A stretch of 36,131 bases of DNA from Polyangiaceae bacterium. Lineage in GTDB: Bacteria; Myxococcota_A; Polyangia; Polyangiales; Polyangiaceae. Shown piece by piece: positions 8,201 through 16,619 of the stretch. Numbering within the stretch: the stretch's first letter is position 1; every line of letters starts with the position of its first letter. The notes beneath the pieces were generated by a model. That model worked only from the letters and a program-made list of their open reading frames with translations, had not been told where the DNA came from and did no database searches. The DNA lies in assembly GCA_009780955.1 (NCBI GenBank), contig WQZB01000050.1, positions 1 to 36,131 on the forward strand, written 5' to 3'. Both the position numbers and the translations under genes were made by a program.

Positions 8201-9933
8201 GCGTCTTCCTTTCCTTCGTCGACGCCGCCCTTGCGTGACTTGTGCGACAAGAGCGGATCGTCGAAACCTTCGTAGAGTTCGTCGTCGGTCGCGAGGTGGT
8301 AGTCGTATTGACCTCGCGTGATGACTGGATCGCTCACGAAATTGTAGGGTGGAGGTGGCGTTGGCGTCATCCACTCGAGCGCCGCCGAGCCCCACGGGTT
8401 ACGAGGAGCGGGCCTACCGTTGAGAAGGGAGCGAACGAACATGGCCCCAAGGAGGAGGAAGCCAAAGCCCAAAATCCACGAACCAACAGTCGAGATTTGA
8501 TGCAAAAACTCATATTGCGGCAAATAATCGTAAGATCGACGCGGCATGCCACGTGAACCAAGAACAAACTGGACGAGAAACGTCACGTTGAAGCCGAGGA
8601 ATACGAATAGCCACCCAGCAATCGCCCACGATTCATTGTACAGCTTGCCGGTGAACTTCGGCCACCAGTAGTGCAAGCCACCGAGGAAGCCCATGACCGT
8701 GCCGCCCACCATCACGTAGTGGAAATGCGCCACGACAAAGTATGTATCATGCAAATGCACATCCACGGCGAGCATGCCGAGAAAGAGGCCCGTGAGACCA
8801 CCAATTGTAAAAAGGAAAATAAACGATAGCGCCCAAAGCATGGGCGACTGGAGCGAGATGGATCCCTTGTAAAGCGTCGCAATCCAATTGAAAACTTTCA
8901 CGCCGCTGGGAATGGCGACAAGAAAGGTGAGCGCGCTAAACACCATGGTGGCGTATTCGCTCATGCCTGCAACGAAAAGGTGATGGCCCCAAACAAGGAA
9001 ACCGAGAAGCGCGAGAGCAATTGAGCTCATGGCAATGGCCATGTACCCGAAGGGCTCACGGCGTGAGAATGTCGCGATGAGGTCGCTGACGATGCCCATG
9101 CCAGGGACGATCATGATGTAAACAGCAGGGTGCGAGTAGAACCAGAAAAAGTGCTGGTAAAGCACTGGGTCGCCACCGAGACGCGGATCGAAAATGCCGA
9201 GTCCGAGGAAACGCTCCATCGTGAGGAGAAGAAATGTAATCGCGAGCACCGGGGTCGCGAGAATCTGGATGATTGCCGTTGCGTAGAGCGACCATGCAAA
9301 AAGCGAAAGTCTACGCCACGTAAGGCCTGGCGCTCGCATTTTGTGGATGGTTGCAATGAAATTGACGCCAGTGAGAACCGACGAAAAGCCCATGATAAGG
9401 ACTGACAGCGTCATCGGAATCACAGACGACGACGTGCCCACACCGCCGTGCGCTGGGTCGCTCGAGCTGTAAGGCGTGTAGAACGTCCAACCCGTGTCGA
9501 CGCCGCCGTGAATCATTGAGTAAACGGCGAAGCAAGCGCCGAAAACATAGATGTAGAGGCTTAGGAGATTCAACTTCGGAAACGCGACGTCTTTCGCACC
9601 AAGCTGAATGGGCAAAATAATGTTACCCAGCGCAGCCGGAATAGCGGGGATGAGAAAGAGGAAAATCATCACCACGCCATGGAGCGAAAACGCCCTGTTG
9701 TACGTTTCTGCATCGATCAGCGTTTGGCCCTTCGTGAAGAGCTCCGCGCGCAGAAGCAGCGCGAAGATTCCACCGAGTGCAAACGCCATCAGAACGCTGA
9801 TGAGATACATCACGCCGATGCGCTTGTGATCGAGCGTGAAGAGCCAACCCATGAGCCCCTTGTTGTTTTCGAGGTAACTCGTATTCGGATCGACCTCGTC
9901 GTAGGTTCCAGGTGCGGTCGTGATGGCGGCCAT
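8197..9933 (-). CDS. ctaD: Cytochrome c oxidase subunit I, A2-type (caa3)
   Basis: 578 residues. ATG 9933 has GGAG about ten bases upstream; an upstream in-frame TTG at 9975 would add 14 Ser-rich residues. This is the catalytic subunit that reduces O2 to water and pumps protons. Ligands visible: His85 (SLHGVVM) and His405 for the low-spin heme, His403 for the high-spin heme (VVAHFHY), and His268, His317 and His318 for CuB. Tyr272 (HPAVY) is the cross-linked tyrosine. Lys346 (IPSGVKVF) is the K-channel lysine. The usual D-channel Glu of HPEVY is Ala270, and the motif reads YSHPAVY, the hallmark of A2-type oxidases. Twelve or more membrane helices, followed by an acidic cytoplasmic tail. It overlaps coxC by four bases. 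Confidence 0.97.
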   Translation of the reverse strand: MAAITTAPGTYDEVDPNTSYLENNKGLMGWLFTLDHKRIGVMYLISVLMAFALGGIFALLLRAELFTKGQTLIDAETYNRAFSLHGVVMIFLFLIPAIPAALGNIILPIQLGAKDVAFPKLNLLSLYIYVFGACFAVYSMIHGGVDTGWTFYTPYSSSDPAHGGVGTSSSVIPMTLSVLIMGFSSVLTGVNFIATIHKMRAPGLTWRRLSLFAWSLYATAIIQILATPVLAITFLLLTMERFLGLGIFDPRLGGDPVLYQHFFWFYSHPAVYIMIVPGMGIVSDLIATFSRREPFGYMAIAMSSIALALLGFLVWGHHLFVAGMSEYATMVFSALTFLVAIPSGVKVFNWIATLYKGSISLQSPMLWALSFIFLFTIGGLTGLFLGMLAVDVHLHDTYFVVAHFHYVMVGGTVMGFLGGLHYWWPKFTGKLYNESWAIAGWLFVFLGFNVTFLVQFVLGSRGMPRRSYDYLPQYEFLHQISTVGSWILGFGFLLLGAMFVRSLLNGRPAPRNPWGSAALEWMTPTPPPPYNFVSDPVITRGQYDYHLATDDELYEGFDDPLLSHKSRKGGVDEGKEDA

Positions 9934-10013
9934 TTCTTGAGACTCCGAGCTTTCCGAGCTGTCGACTCTTCCCAAATGAGGAGTCGACCCAAATCAAACA
10001 ATCCGTTTGCGCG

Positions 10014-11006
10014 TTACTTCAGGCTCTTGATGTATGCGATGATAGCTTCGAGCTGATCGTCGGTAAGGCTAGCGAACGGTGGCATTTGCACGTTGGTGTA
10101 GCCGGCAACAATTTTTGCACTGGGCTTGAGAATGGACTCGCGGATGTAGTTCTCGTCCGCATTGGCGCTTGTGCCGTCGGCAAGAGATTGAGGCTTGCCA
10201 AAAATGCCGGCAAGCTTCGGGCCGAGCGACTTCGCTCCACCGGTCATACCGTCGCCCGCGTTGCCGTGGCATGTAAAGCAGGCATTTTTCTGGAACAGGG
10301 ACTCGCCCCATTTCTCATCGGTGCATTCGACCGGAGGCGTGCCACAAACTTTTGGCTTTTTGCCAGACGACGCGAGAAATTCCTGATGCTGTTCGGGCGT
10401 TTCAATCTTGACGTCCGCGATCATAGCCGAGTGGTTCGTGCCGCAATATTCGGCGCATAAAACGTGAGCCTCGCCAGGCACCGTGGGCGTGAACGCGACA
10501 AACGAATATTGGCCTGGAACCGCATCGCGCTTGAGACGAAACTCCGGAATGTAGAAGGAGTGAATGACATCATCAGACGACAAAATAAGCTTGTACGGCT
10601 TGTTCACCTCGAGATGAAGCTCGTTCGAGCGAGCTCCCCCGGGGTATTCGAAGTCCCAACTCCACTTCTTCGCGTGAACGCGAATTTCGGTGGCTCCTTC
10701 TGCAGCCGTTGCATTGTGAATGTAGGAGCTGAAGCCTTTATGGAAAAGGACAACGATGAAGAGCGTTGGCACAACGATCCACAAAATCTCTAGTTTGGTC
10801 TCAAGTTTGGTATGCCGCGCGGTTGACTCGCTTTTGACACCACTGCGTCGCCTGTATTTGAGGACGAAAAGCAATGTGATCGCGATCACCGCCGCGGCGA
10901 ACACCACAGAGAACCAAAAGATGAAATTGTAAGCGTCGTCTACCCGTGTGGCCGTGTCGGCCATGGCCGGGGGAAGCTGCCAGCTTGAGGGTTCGGACTG
11001 CATCAT
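10014..11006 (-). CDS. ctaC: Cytochrome c oxidase subunit II with fused cytochrome c domain (caa3)
   Basis: 330 residues; ATG 11006 (or 11003), with AAGGAG about ten bases upstream. That ribosome site lies within the last codons of sco. Two membrane helices (about residues 27-49 and 73-89) are followed by the periplasmic cupredoxin domain, with the aromatic segment WSWDFEY (115-121). The CuA ligands are His149, Cys184, Glu186, Cys188, His192 and Met195 (CAEYCGTNHSAM). A C-terminal cytochrome c domain has CFTCH (Cys243, Cys246, His247) and the probable distal Met308 in VQMPPF. The fused heme makes this a caa3-type oxidase, which takes electrons directly from a donor complex. The donor is presumably the alternative complex III encoded upstream in the same operon. 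Confidence 0.96.
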   Translation of the reverse strand: MMQSEPSSWQLPPAMADTATRVDDAYNFIFWFSVVFAAAVIAITLLFVLKYRRRSGVKSESTARHTKLETKLEILWIVVPTLFIVVLFHKGFSSYIHNATAAEGATEIRVHAKKWSWDFEYPGGARSNELHLEVNKPYKLILSSDDVIHSFYIPEFRLKRDAVPGQYSFVAFTPTVPGEAHVLCAEYCGTNHSAMIADVKIETPEQHQEFLASSGKKPKVCGTPPVECTDEKWGESLFQKNACFTCHGNAGDGMTGGAKSLGPKLAGIFGKPQSLADGTSANADENYIRESILKPSAKIVAGYTNVQMPPFASLTDDQLEAIIAYIKSLK

Positions 11007-11013
11007 CTTCGCG

Positions 11014-11934
11014 TCACTCCTTCACGCCTACGCGTTCGCGCGCGCCTTGCCAGCTTCGATCGAAGAATCGGGCGGATCGCCCGTTGATGCGAAGCTCACG
11101 GCCCCAGAAAAGCGCGAGAGCCATTATCAAGACCATCGCAACGGCACCTGCCCCCACTTGCATGACGCGCATCGCGACGAGAACGTATTTCCCGCCCTGC
11201 GGATCGTAGTGATAGCAGTACAAAATTAGCTTTTCGACCGTTGAAATGCTGCGCCCCTGCGAGGCCTCGAGAAGACCAAGCCGGAGATCTTGTGCAGGAA
11301 ACTCAAGACCGTAAAGGTAACGAGCCATTTTGCCTTCGGGCGTTGTGATCATGAGAACCGTCGGGTGCGCCCACTGCTTCTGGCGCTCGTCGTACTCATA
11401 CTCAAAGCCCGCGGCGTTCGCGACGGCAGCAATGGATGCGCTGTCGCCCGTAAGAAAATGCCAACCGGCCTTCTCGCCAGTACCTGCGCGACCATATTCC
11501 TTGAGCAGCGAAGCACGCTTCTTCGCCGTTCTGTCGAGCGGCTCGTTCGGGTCGATCGATATCGTGATAGCCTCAAATTCTTTGCCGACTGTCCACGGCA
11601 CGTCTTTCAGACCCGTAACGGCAGCGCTGAGCACCATGCTGCAAAGCACAGGACATGAGTAATATGCGAACGTGAGAACGACCGGGCGCTTGCCATCGAA
11701 CAGCTCGCGCAAGGTGACGGGCTTGCCCAAATGATCGCGGAAGGGTGTGTCGAGCGGGAGCTGCCCTTCAAGGTGCTCGCTAACGCCAACGTGTTCGAGC
11801 TCGCGTGGCATGGCGTTGACTTGCGCCCACGACGAGCGCGCACAAAAAACCACAACGAGAAGCGCACAAACGGCAGCCATGACCCGCCGGGAAAACCGGG
11901 AGCCAGGCTTTTTGTATGTGCGAGCTTGCATCAT
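11014..11934 (-). CDS. SCO1/SenC-family copper chaperone with C-terminal membrane anchor
   Basis: 306 residues from ATG 11934 (an in-frame GTG at 11961 or the ATG at 11931 are alternatives). A basic N-terminus (SRRVMAAVCALLVVVFCARSSWA) acts as signal peptide or anchor. The thioredoxin-like domain has the copper/redox motif CPVLC (Cys94, Cys98) and His190 (AHPTVL), the three classic SCO ligands. Unusually, the domain continues through a conserved-looking LILYCYHYDPQGGKY segment to a second hydrophobic helix (about 258-278) and a basic tail. The protein may therefore be anchored at both ends, or at the C-terminus after signal cleavage. It stands directly before coxB, whose CuA site it probably helps to assemble. 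The gap to coxB is seven bases. Confidence 0.93.
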   Translation of the reverse strand: MMQARTYKKPGSRFSRRVMAAVCALLVVVFCARSSWAQVNAMPRELEHVGVSEHLEGQLPLDTPFRDHLGKPVTLRELFDGKRPVVLTFAYYSCPVLCSMVLSAAVTGLKDVPWTVGKEFEAITISIDPNEPLDRTAKKRASLLKEYGRAGTGEKAGWHFLTGDSASIAAVANAAGFEYEYDERQKQWAHPTVLMITTPEGKMARYLYGLEFPAQDLRLGLLEASQGRSISTVEKLILYCYHYDPQGGKYVLVAMRVMQVGAGAVAMVLIMALALFWGRELRINGRSARFFDRSWQGARERVGVKE

Positions 11935-11999
11935 TGGGACTGTTCGCTTTCGCGCTTTCACTCTTTCACGTAGGCCTTGCGTCTTCGATTTCTACTTCT

Positions 12000-12401
12000 C
12001 TATTTGCCTTTGCGTGGTGCGTCGCCGGCATTGGCTGGCGCGCCAGCATCGGCGGCACCAGGCATCGGCACCATGGGGGCTTTCTTTGGCAGCTTGGTCC
12101 ACCCCGTCATTGGACCGAGATCGTCGGACTGCTGCGGGGCGATCAAAGCATCGCGCTCGCCCTTTGCCAGTTGCGCCATGGCCTTGTCGATTGGGATTTT
12201 CGAGCCCGCGAGAATCAAACCTTGGGACTTATGGTACTCGTCAAGGCCTGTTGTGGGCGCCAGTTTCGCGCGCTGCGCCTCGTCGGTCATGTGGGAGTAA
12301 TACCCGCCAAGGACGAAATTCAATGCCACAAGCGTCACAACGGTGATGACACCGACTGTGACAATCAGCTTGAGTCGCGGGGGAGAGTTGTCGGTCGCCA
12401 T
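12000..12401 (-). CDS. Small single-pass membrane protein of unknown function in the respiratory operon
   Basis: 133 residues from ATG 12401; an in-frame GTG at 12440 would add 13 residues and leave only 18 bases after actF. One hydrophobic helix near the N-terminus (LKLIVTVGVITVVTLVALNFVL) is followed by a soluble domain that is probably periplasmic. That domain includes GGYYSHMTDEAQRAKLAP and a repeated-helix region (IPIDKAMAQLAKGERDAL). The tail is Pro/Ala/Gly-rich, ends in basic residues, and holds LPKKAPMVPMPGAAD. It has no heme motif and no cysteine. It is placed between actF and sco, in the same direction. I do not recognise a family. An accessory subunit or assembly factor of the alternative complex III or oxidase is a reasonable inference from position alone. 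Confidence 0.75.
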   Translation of the reverse strand: MATDNSPPRLKLIVTVGVITVVTLVALNFVLGGYYSHMTDEAQRAKLAPTTGLDEYHKSQGLILAGSKIPIDKAMAQLAKGERDALIAPQQSDDLGPMTGWTKLPKKAPMVPMPGAADAGAPANAGDAPRKGK

Positions 12402-12458
12402 GGTTGTTTTTGGTTCTGTCGCGGCTGTCACGTACGGCACGTTTGACGCGACTACACG

Positions 12459-13907
12459 TTAGGCGTTCTGGAAGTGGAGCGAGCGCTCGAGGCGAGGATC
12501 GCCGACAGGAACGAGCGAGTGCCTCTTCATGAGCAAGAAGACGAACGTGCCGTAAGTGCCTCCAACCGCAAGGAGGCACGCCACATCCAGCCAGTGGAAG
12601 GCGAAGCCGTCTTGGCCAAGGCGGAAGTTCGGCATCACAAGCCAGTAGATGTCGACGACGTGCATCACGAGGATGATCAATGCGCCGACGTAAAGCAGGT
12701 TCAAATTGCGCTTAAAGTTGCGCGAGATAGTCCAGAAAAACGGCACCACGAAGTGGCCCACCACGAGCCCTATGCTTACGGTAGCCCACGGAGCGTGACC
12801 CCAGCGATTGTGGAAGAACGTCGTTTCTTCGGGCAAAGCGGCGTACCAAATGAGCATAAACTGCGAAAATCCGATGTATGCCCAGAAGACGAGGAAGCCA
12901 AACATAAGCTTGCCTAAGTCGTGGAAGTGCTCAATCGTAACAGCGCCCGAAAGCGGGCCCGAGCTGCGGAGCCCCAACGTGACAAGAATGAGAAGCGCGT
13001 AGCTCGACACAACGCTTCCGCCAAAGATATACACGCCGAAGATTGTCGAGAACCAGGTTGGCTCGAGCGACATGATCCAATCGACCCCGGCAAATGTGAT
13101 GCTAAGCGCGAAAAGGAATGTTGCGGCCGGCGCAAAACCCTGCGACTTGAGCGTAAGCTTTGGATCTTTGGTTGTATCTTGCAAGGTTGAATGACGGAAA
13201 AACCGCAAAGCAAGCCAAGTCCAAATGGCAAAGTATATCGCTGCGAAAATGCCAAATCTCGATCTGTTGAGATACGCGGATTTTTTCTCCATCAGCTCTG
13301 CGTGCTCGATGGCGTGCGGATCGGGCAGCCCCGCGTGCGCGGCGTGGCTTGACATGTGATTGGCCGCAGCGCCTGCCTCGCCGTGCAATGGCGGCACGAC
13401 ATGACCAGGCGGACCTGCAGGCGCGTGCTCTTGTGCATAGGCCGGAGTGATGATTTCAAGAGCGCCGCGGTGTTCCGGTTGCCCCGGCTGCTCGGAGTGC
13501 TCGCGCGCGGCGCCATGCTGATCGTGCGGGTGACCTTCATCGTGAGCCGAGTGATCCGACATCCACGGGAAAAGCTGGTTCATCGAAGCGGCCACGGGAA
13601 AAAACAGCGGAATCATGACGACGACGCCGCACGCGAAAACCTCGGCGACACGACGCACAGTCACGCTCCAACCCGCGGACGTGAGATGCTGAACGAGCAC
13701 GAAAAAGAGCGCACCCAGTGCCACCGTAAGAACGGTGATGAACGCGAAGAGCCACGAGAACGCAAAGCGCCGCGAATCACCTTGCAGGCCGACGACAGCA
13801 CCGATGGCGCCAAGGACACCAAGCCCGGCGCAGACCTTCCACGCGCCTGCCCACGAACCCGTAAGCAGCCAGCGGTTGTTGCTTGTATCGTTGTTGGATA
13901 CGCTCAC
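12459..13907 (-). CDS. actF: Alternative complex III subunit ActF (NrfD-like membrane subunit)
   Basis: 482 residues from GTG 13907, chosen because it overlaps the actE stop (GTGA) and has AGAGGG about nine bases upstream. A polytopic membrane protein with about ten helices, related to ActC and to the NrfD/PsrC family that binds quinol and may conduct protons. Conserved-looking segments include FPVAASMNQLFPW, AGVDWIMSLEPTWFSTIFG, ILVTLGLRS, FHDLGKLMFGFLVFWAYI and SQFMLIWYAALPEET. Between the third and fourth helices there is an insertion of about 80 residues rich in His, Ala, Pro and Gly (residues 119-202). Ends LERSLHFQNA. It lies between the cytochrome gene actE and the small membrane protein. 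Confidence 0.93.
   Translation of the reverse strand: MSVSNNDTSNNRWLLTGSWAGAWKVCAGLGVLGAIGAVVGLQGDSRRFAFSWLFAFITVLTVALGALFFVLVQHLTSAGWSVTVRRVAEVFACGVVVMIPLFFPVAASMNQLFPWMSDHSAHDEGHPHDQHGAAREHSEQPGQPEHRGALEIITPAYAQEHAPAGPPGHVVPPLHGEAGAAANHMSSHAAHAGLPDPHAIEHAELMEKKSAYLNRSRFGIFAAIYFAIWTWLALRFFRHSTLQDTTKDPKLTLKSQGFAPAATFLFALSITFAGVDWIMSLEPTWFSTIFGVYIFGGSVVSSYALLILVTLGLRSSGPLSGAVTIEHFHDLGKLMFGFLVFWAYIGFSQFMLIWYAALPEETTFFHNRWGHAPWATVSIGLVVGHFVVPFFWTISRNFKRNLNLLYVGALIILVMHVVDIYWLVMPNFRLGQDGFAFHWLDVACLLAVGGTYGTFVFLLMKRHSLVPVGDPRLERSLHFQNA
13302..13553 (-). other. Histidine-rich loop within ActF
   Basis: Residues 119-202 of ActF contain 15 histidines, at 119, 122, 126, 128, 131, 137, 146, 161, 169, 175, 184, 188, 191, 198 and 202, together with many Ala, Pro, Gly and Glu. 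The segment is hydrophilic and lies between two predicted membrane helices, after FPWM and before EKKSAYLN. By analogy with ordinary ActF, where these two parts are joined by a much shorter loop, it is an insertion. The spacing (HxxH, HxH, HxxHxxxHxxH) would suit binding of a transition metal. Whether it does so, and whether it faces the periplasm, is inference. Confidence 0.75.
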
Positions 13908-14539
13908 GGCTTTTTGCCCTCTGGAGGAAGCTTGGGCTGTGCGAGTTGAAGCACGCGCACGTAGCTGACGATTGCCCAGCGATCGCTTACCGGTATTTGC
14001 ATTGCATACGGCGGCATATTGCTTTTGCCGTTCGTAATGGTGGCGAAGATTTGTCCGTCTGGCGCGTGGCGCAGCCGGTCTTGGTGGAAGCTTGGCGGCG
14101 CGAATGCCGTAGCGCCCGTTGCCTGCGCATGCTGGGTTACCATGCCGTTGCCACTGCCGGCGTCGTCGTGGCAAGGCGCGCAGTAAATGCCGTACATATT
14201 GCGCCCGTGCTTTGCGAGAGCTTCCATTCCGCCCGCGTCATCGACCACCTTCTGCGGGATTTCAAGAACGTATCCTGATTGATCTTCAAGCCGCCCCTGC
14301 GCCAAGCTTGGGTCGATGTCTTGATCGTGCGCAATAACTCCCTCGACCAGAGGGCGCATCGTGCGGTGGTCGGGAAAGAAGTCCGACTCTTGCTGAACCA
14401 AGTACTTCGGTTGATTGAACATGTTGCGAATGCCGAAAATGGGCGCATCTTTTGAGGTCTGCCCACGGCAACTGGCAAGAGCAAGCACCGCGAGCACGCA
14501 GCAGGTGGCCTTCGCGAATACGAAAGCGTCGGTCTTCAT
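13904..14539 (-). CDS. actE: Alternative complex III subunit ActE (monoheme cytochrome c lipoprotein)
   Basis: 211 residues. ATG 14539 overlaps the actD stop (ATGA) and has GGGAGAGGGC just upstream. The N-terminus is a lipoprotein signal with lipobox LASC and acylated Cys24, so the protein sits on the outer face of the inner membrane. A single c-type heme site CAPCH (Cys120, Cys123, His124) follows HGRNMYGIY, and NMPPYAM near residue 175 can supply the distal methionine. The MRPLVEGVIA segment at about residues 61-70 is typical of ActE. It probably carries electrons from ActA/ActB toward the CuA or cytochrome c domain of the oxidase. Length and layout are normal for the family. Confidence 0.93.
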   Translation of the reverse strand: MKTDAFVFAKATCCVLAVLALASCRGQTSKDAPIFGIRNMFNQPKYLVQQESDFFPDHRTMRPLVEGVIAHDQDIDPSLAQGRLEDQSGYVLEIPQKVVDDAGGMEALAKHGRNMYGIYCAPCHDDAGSGNGMVTQHAQATGATAFAPPSFHQDRLRHAPDGQIFATITNGKSNMPPYAMQIPVSDRWAIVSYVRVLQLAQPKLPPEGKKP

Positions 14540-15177
14540 GCGCCCTCTCCCGTCGCGTTTGTTGGCGCGTTCGCACCCGCAGCGCTTTCGAGGTCTTGAC
14601 CGCCTTCGTTGTCGTCAGCAATGAACTCGAGACTCGTTGGGTGCAGATCTTCGAGAAGCATTTTCGTTTTGTCGACATGAAACTTTGGATCCGTCGCTTC
14701 GACCGAGACGAAGAACTTGTCGTTCGAAAAGCTCTCAAACCGCGCTGAGTTGAAAATGGGGTGATGGTGGCGCGGAAGCCGATTGAGTCCGAACATGCCA
14801 AGCACGGTCGCAAAAGCCGACAAAAGAATCGTAAGCTCGAACATGATGGGAACCATGGACGGCAAAGACGCAACCGACGCAGGCTTGCCGCCGATGATGA
14901 TCGGATAGTCGATGTTGTTCATCCAATGCATCATCAAAAAAGCGAGCGCTGTGCCACTTAGCCCAATGGGAAAAACAATGAGACCAAGCTTGCTGTCGGA
15001 CAAGCCCATGGCTTGGTCCATGCCGTGAACAGGAAACGGCGTGTGCGTGTCAAATTGTGTGTAACCTGCATCGCGAAGTTTCTCGGCGGCGTGCAGGCAC
15101 TCGCCCGCCGTGTCGAACTCGGCCAGGAGAAGGGCTGGTTCGCTCTCGCCTTCGCGAACGTGCTGCATGTTCGTCAT
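14536..15177 (-). CDS. actD: Alternative complex III subunit ActD (DUF3341)
   Basis: 213 residues. ATG 15177 overlaps the actC stop (ATGA), with a strong GGAGG seven bases upstream; a longer in-frame extension is Arg-rich and antisense-like. The N-terminal domain ([20 protein letters not shown], then [20 protein letters not shown]) is the DUF3341 signature. Two membrane helices follow ([20 protein letters not shown] and [20 protein letters not shown]), then the [11 protein letters not shown] motif conserved in ActD. The C-terminus extends in an acidic, Ala/Asn-rich tail. The subunit has no redox centre and has a structural role in the membrane part of the complex. Confidence 0.94.
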   Translation of the reverse strand: MTNMQHVREGESEPALLLAEFDTAGECLHAAEKLRDAGYTQFDTHTPFPVHGMDQAMGLSDSKLGLIVFPIGLSGTALAFLMMHWMNNIDYPIIIGGKPASVASLPSMVPIMFELTILLSAFATVLGMFGLNRLPRHHHPIFNSARFESFSNDKFFVSVEATDPKFHVDKTKMLLEDLHPTSLEFIADDNEGGQDLESAAGANAPTNATGEGA

Positions 15178-16616
15178 GACGAAGCCTCCGCTTCCGCGAT
15201 CGCGCCAGCACTTTCGTGGTCCTCGTGGCCGCCGTCGTCGTGGCCGAAGTGCGGATCGGCCTCGGGCATGACGCCTTTGACTTCGGCGATGGCAATCATT
15301 GGCACCCATCGAATGAAGAGAAGGAATGCCGTGAAAAAGAGGCCGAGCGTGCCGGCATAGGTGAATATGTCAATCAGCGTGGGACGGAAGTAGCCCCAAC
15401 TCGATGGAAGAAAGTCGCGGTAGAGCGAAGTCACGATGATGACGAAGCGCTCGAACCACATGCCGATGTTCACGAGAATCGACACAACGAACATGACCGG
15501 TATGCTCGTGCGGAATTTCTTGAACCAGAAAACCTGCGGGCTAAGAACGTTGCACGAAATCATGATCCAATACGCCCAGGCCATTGGACCGGTGAGGCGG
15601 TTGTTGACGAACAAGAAGCGCTCGTACTGGTTGCCACCGTACCAAGCGATGAAAAACTCCATCGCGTACGCGTAACCAACGAGGCTGCCGGTCGTGAGGA
15701 TGATTTTGCTCATCAGCTCGAGGTGCTTCATGAGCACCAAGCTCCGCATGCCATAAACGGCGCGCGTAATGAGCATGAGCGTCATCACCATGGCAAAGCC
15801 GCTGAAAACAGCGCCCGCAACGAAGTACGGTGGGAAGATCGTCGTGTGCCACCCCGGCATGAGCGAGGTCGCAAAGTCGAACGAAACGACCGAGTGAACC
15901 GACAAAACCAGCGGCGTGGAAAGTGCCGCGAGAATTAAATACGCGCGCTCATAATTTTGCCAGTGGCGGTTCGAGCCGCGCCAGCCAAGAGCAAGAGTGC
16001 CATACACGATGCGGCGCACTCGGTTTTGGGCGCGATCACGCAGCGTGGCAAAGTCGGGAACCAGGCCGACGTACCAGAACAAAAGCGAAACGGTAAAGTA
16101 GGTGCTAACCGCAAAAACGTCCCAGATGAGCGGGCTTTTGAAGTTTGGCCAAATGCTCATCTCGTTTGGCAGCGGAAGCATGTAGTACGCATGCCAAATG
16201 CGACCGACGTGAATGCCGGGAAAGATCAAAGCGCAGATGACGGCAAAAATTGTCATGGCTTCGGCGAAGCGGTTGATCGCCGTGCGCCACTTTTGGCGGA
16301 ACAGAAACAGAACGGCGCTGATGAGCGTGCCCGCGTGACCAATGCCGATCCACCAGACGAAGTTCGTGATGTCCCAAGCCCAATAGACAGGCGCGTTGTT
16401 TCCCCAAACGCCGATGCCGTGCCAGAAAAGGTACGCAACCGCTGTGAGGAGGATGCCGGTGAACGACGCTGCGAGCAAGAAAGCGACCCACCAGCCACGC
16501 GGTGCCTTGTTCTCGGTCACACGGCAAACGGTGTCGGTGACTGTTTTGAACGTCGTCCCCTCACCGACGAGCGGCGTTTCGCCAATGGCTTTGATCGGAA
16601 GATTCCAAGCGCTCAT
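15174..16616 (-). CDS. actC: Alternative complex III subunit ActC (NrfD-like quinol-binding membrane subunit)
   Basis: 480 residues. ATG 16616 lies three bases after the actB stop, with GGGAG about nine bases upstream. About ten hydrophobic helices. Segments characteristic of ActC include [23 protein letters not shown], the [20 protein letters not shown] helix, [46 protein letters not shown], and [26 protein letters not shown]. These residues form the quinol site and a putative proton path near the FeS subunit in the NrfD/PsrC family. The C-terminal tail is His/Asp/Glu-rich ([15 protein letters not shown]). It overlaps actD by four bases. Confidence 0.96.
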   Translation of the reverse strand: MSAWNLPIKAIGETPLVGEGTTFKTVTDTVCRVTENKAPRGWWVAFLLAASFTGILLTAVAYLFWHGIGVWGNNAPVYWAWDITNFVWWIGIGHAGTLISAVLFLFRQKWRTAINRFAEAMTIFAVICALIFPGIHVGRIWHAYYMLPLPNEMSIWPNFKSPLIWDVFAVSTYFTVSLLFWYVGLVPDFATLRDRAQNRVRRIVYGTLALGWRGSNRHWQNYERAYLILAALSTPLVLSVHSVVSFDFATSLMPGWHTTIFPPYFVAGAVFSGFAMVMTLMLITRAVYGMRSLVLMKHLELMSKIILTTGSLVGYAYAMEFFIAWYGGNQYERFLFVNNRLTGPMAWAYWIMISCNVLSPQVFWFKKFRTSIPVMFVVSILVNIGMWFERFVIIVTSLYRDFLPSSWGYFRPTLIDIFTYAGTLGLFFTAFLLFIRWVPMIAIAEVKGVMPEADPHFGHDDGGHEDHESAGAIAEAEASS

Positions 16617-16619
16617 GGC

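Noticed and set aside
8197-8395. A longer, N-terminally extended form of oxidase subunit III
   Set aside because: The extension is Arg-rich and lies in the coding region of subunit I. The ATG at 8200, with its ATGA overlap and ribosome site, gives the normal family N-terminus.
13421-13441. An AYAQ-type signal-peptidase-like site within the ActF loop, suggesting a fused secreted protein
   Set aside because: There is no hydrophobic core before it, and membrane helices of ActF continue on both sides, so it is part of the loop.
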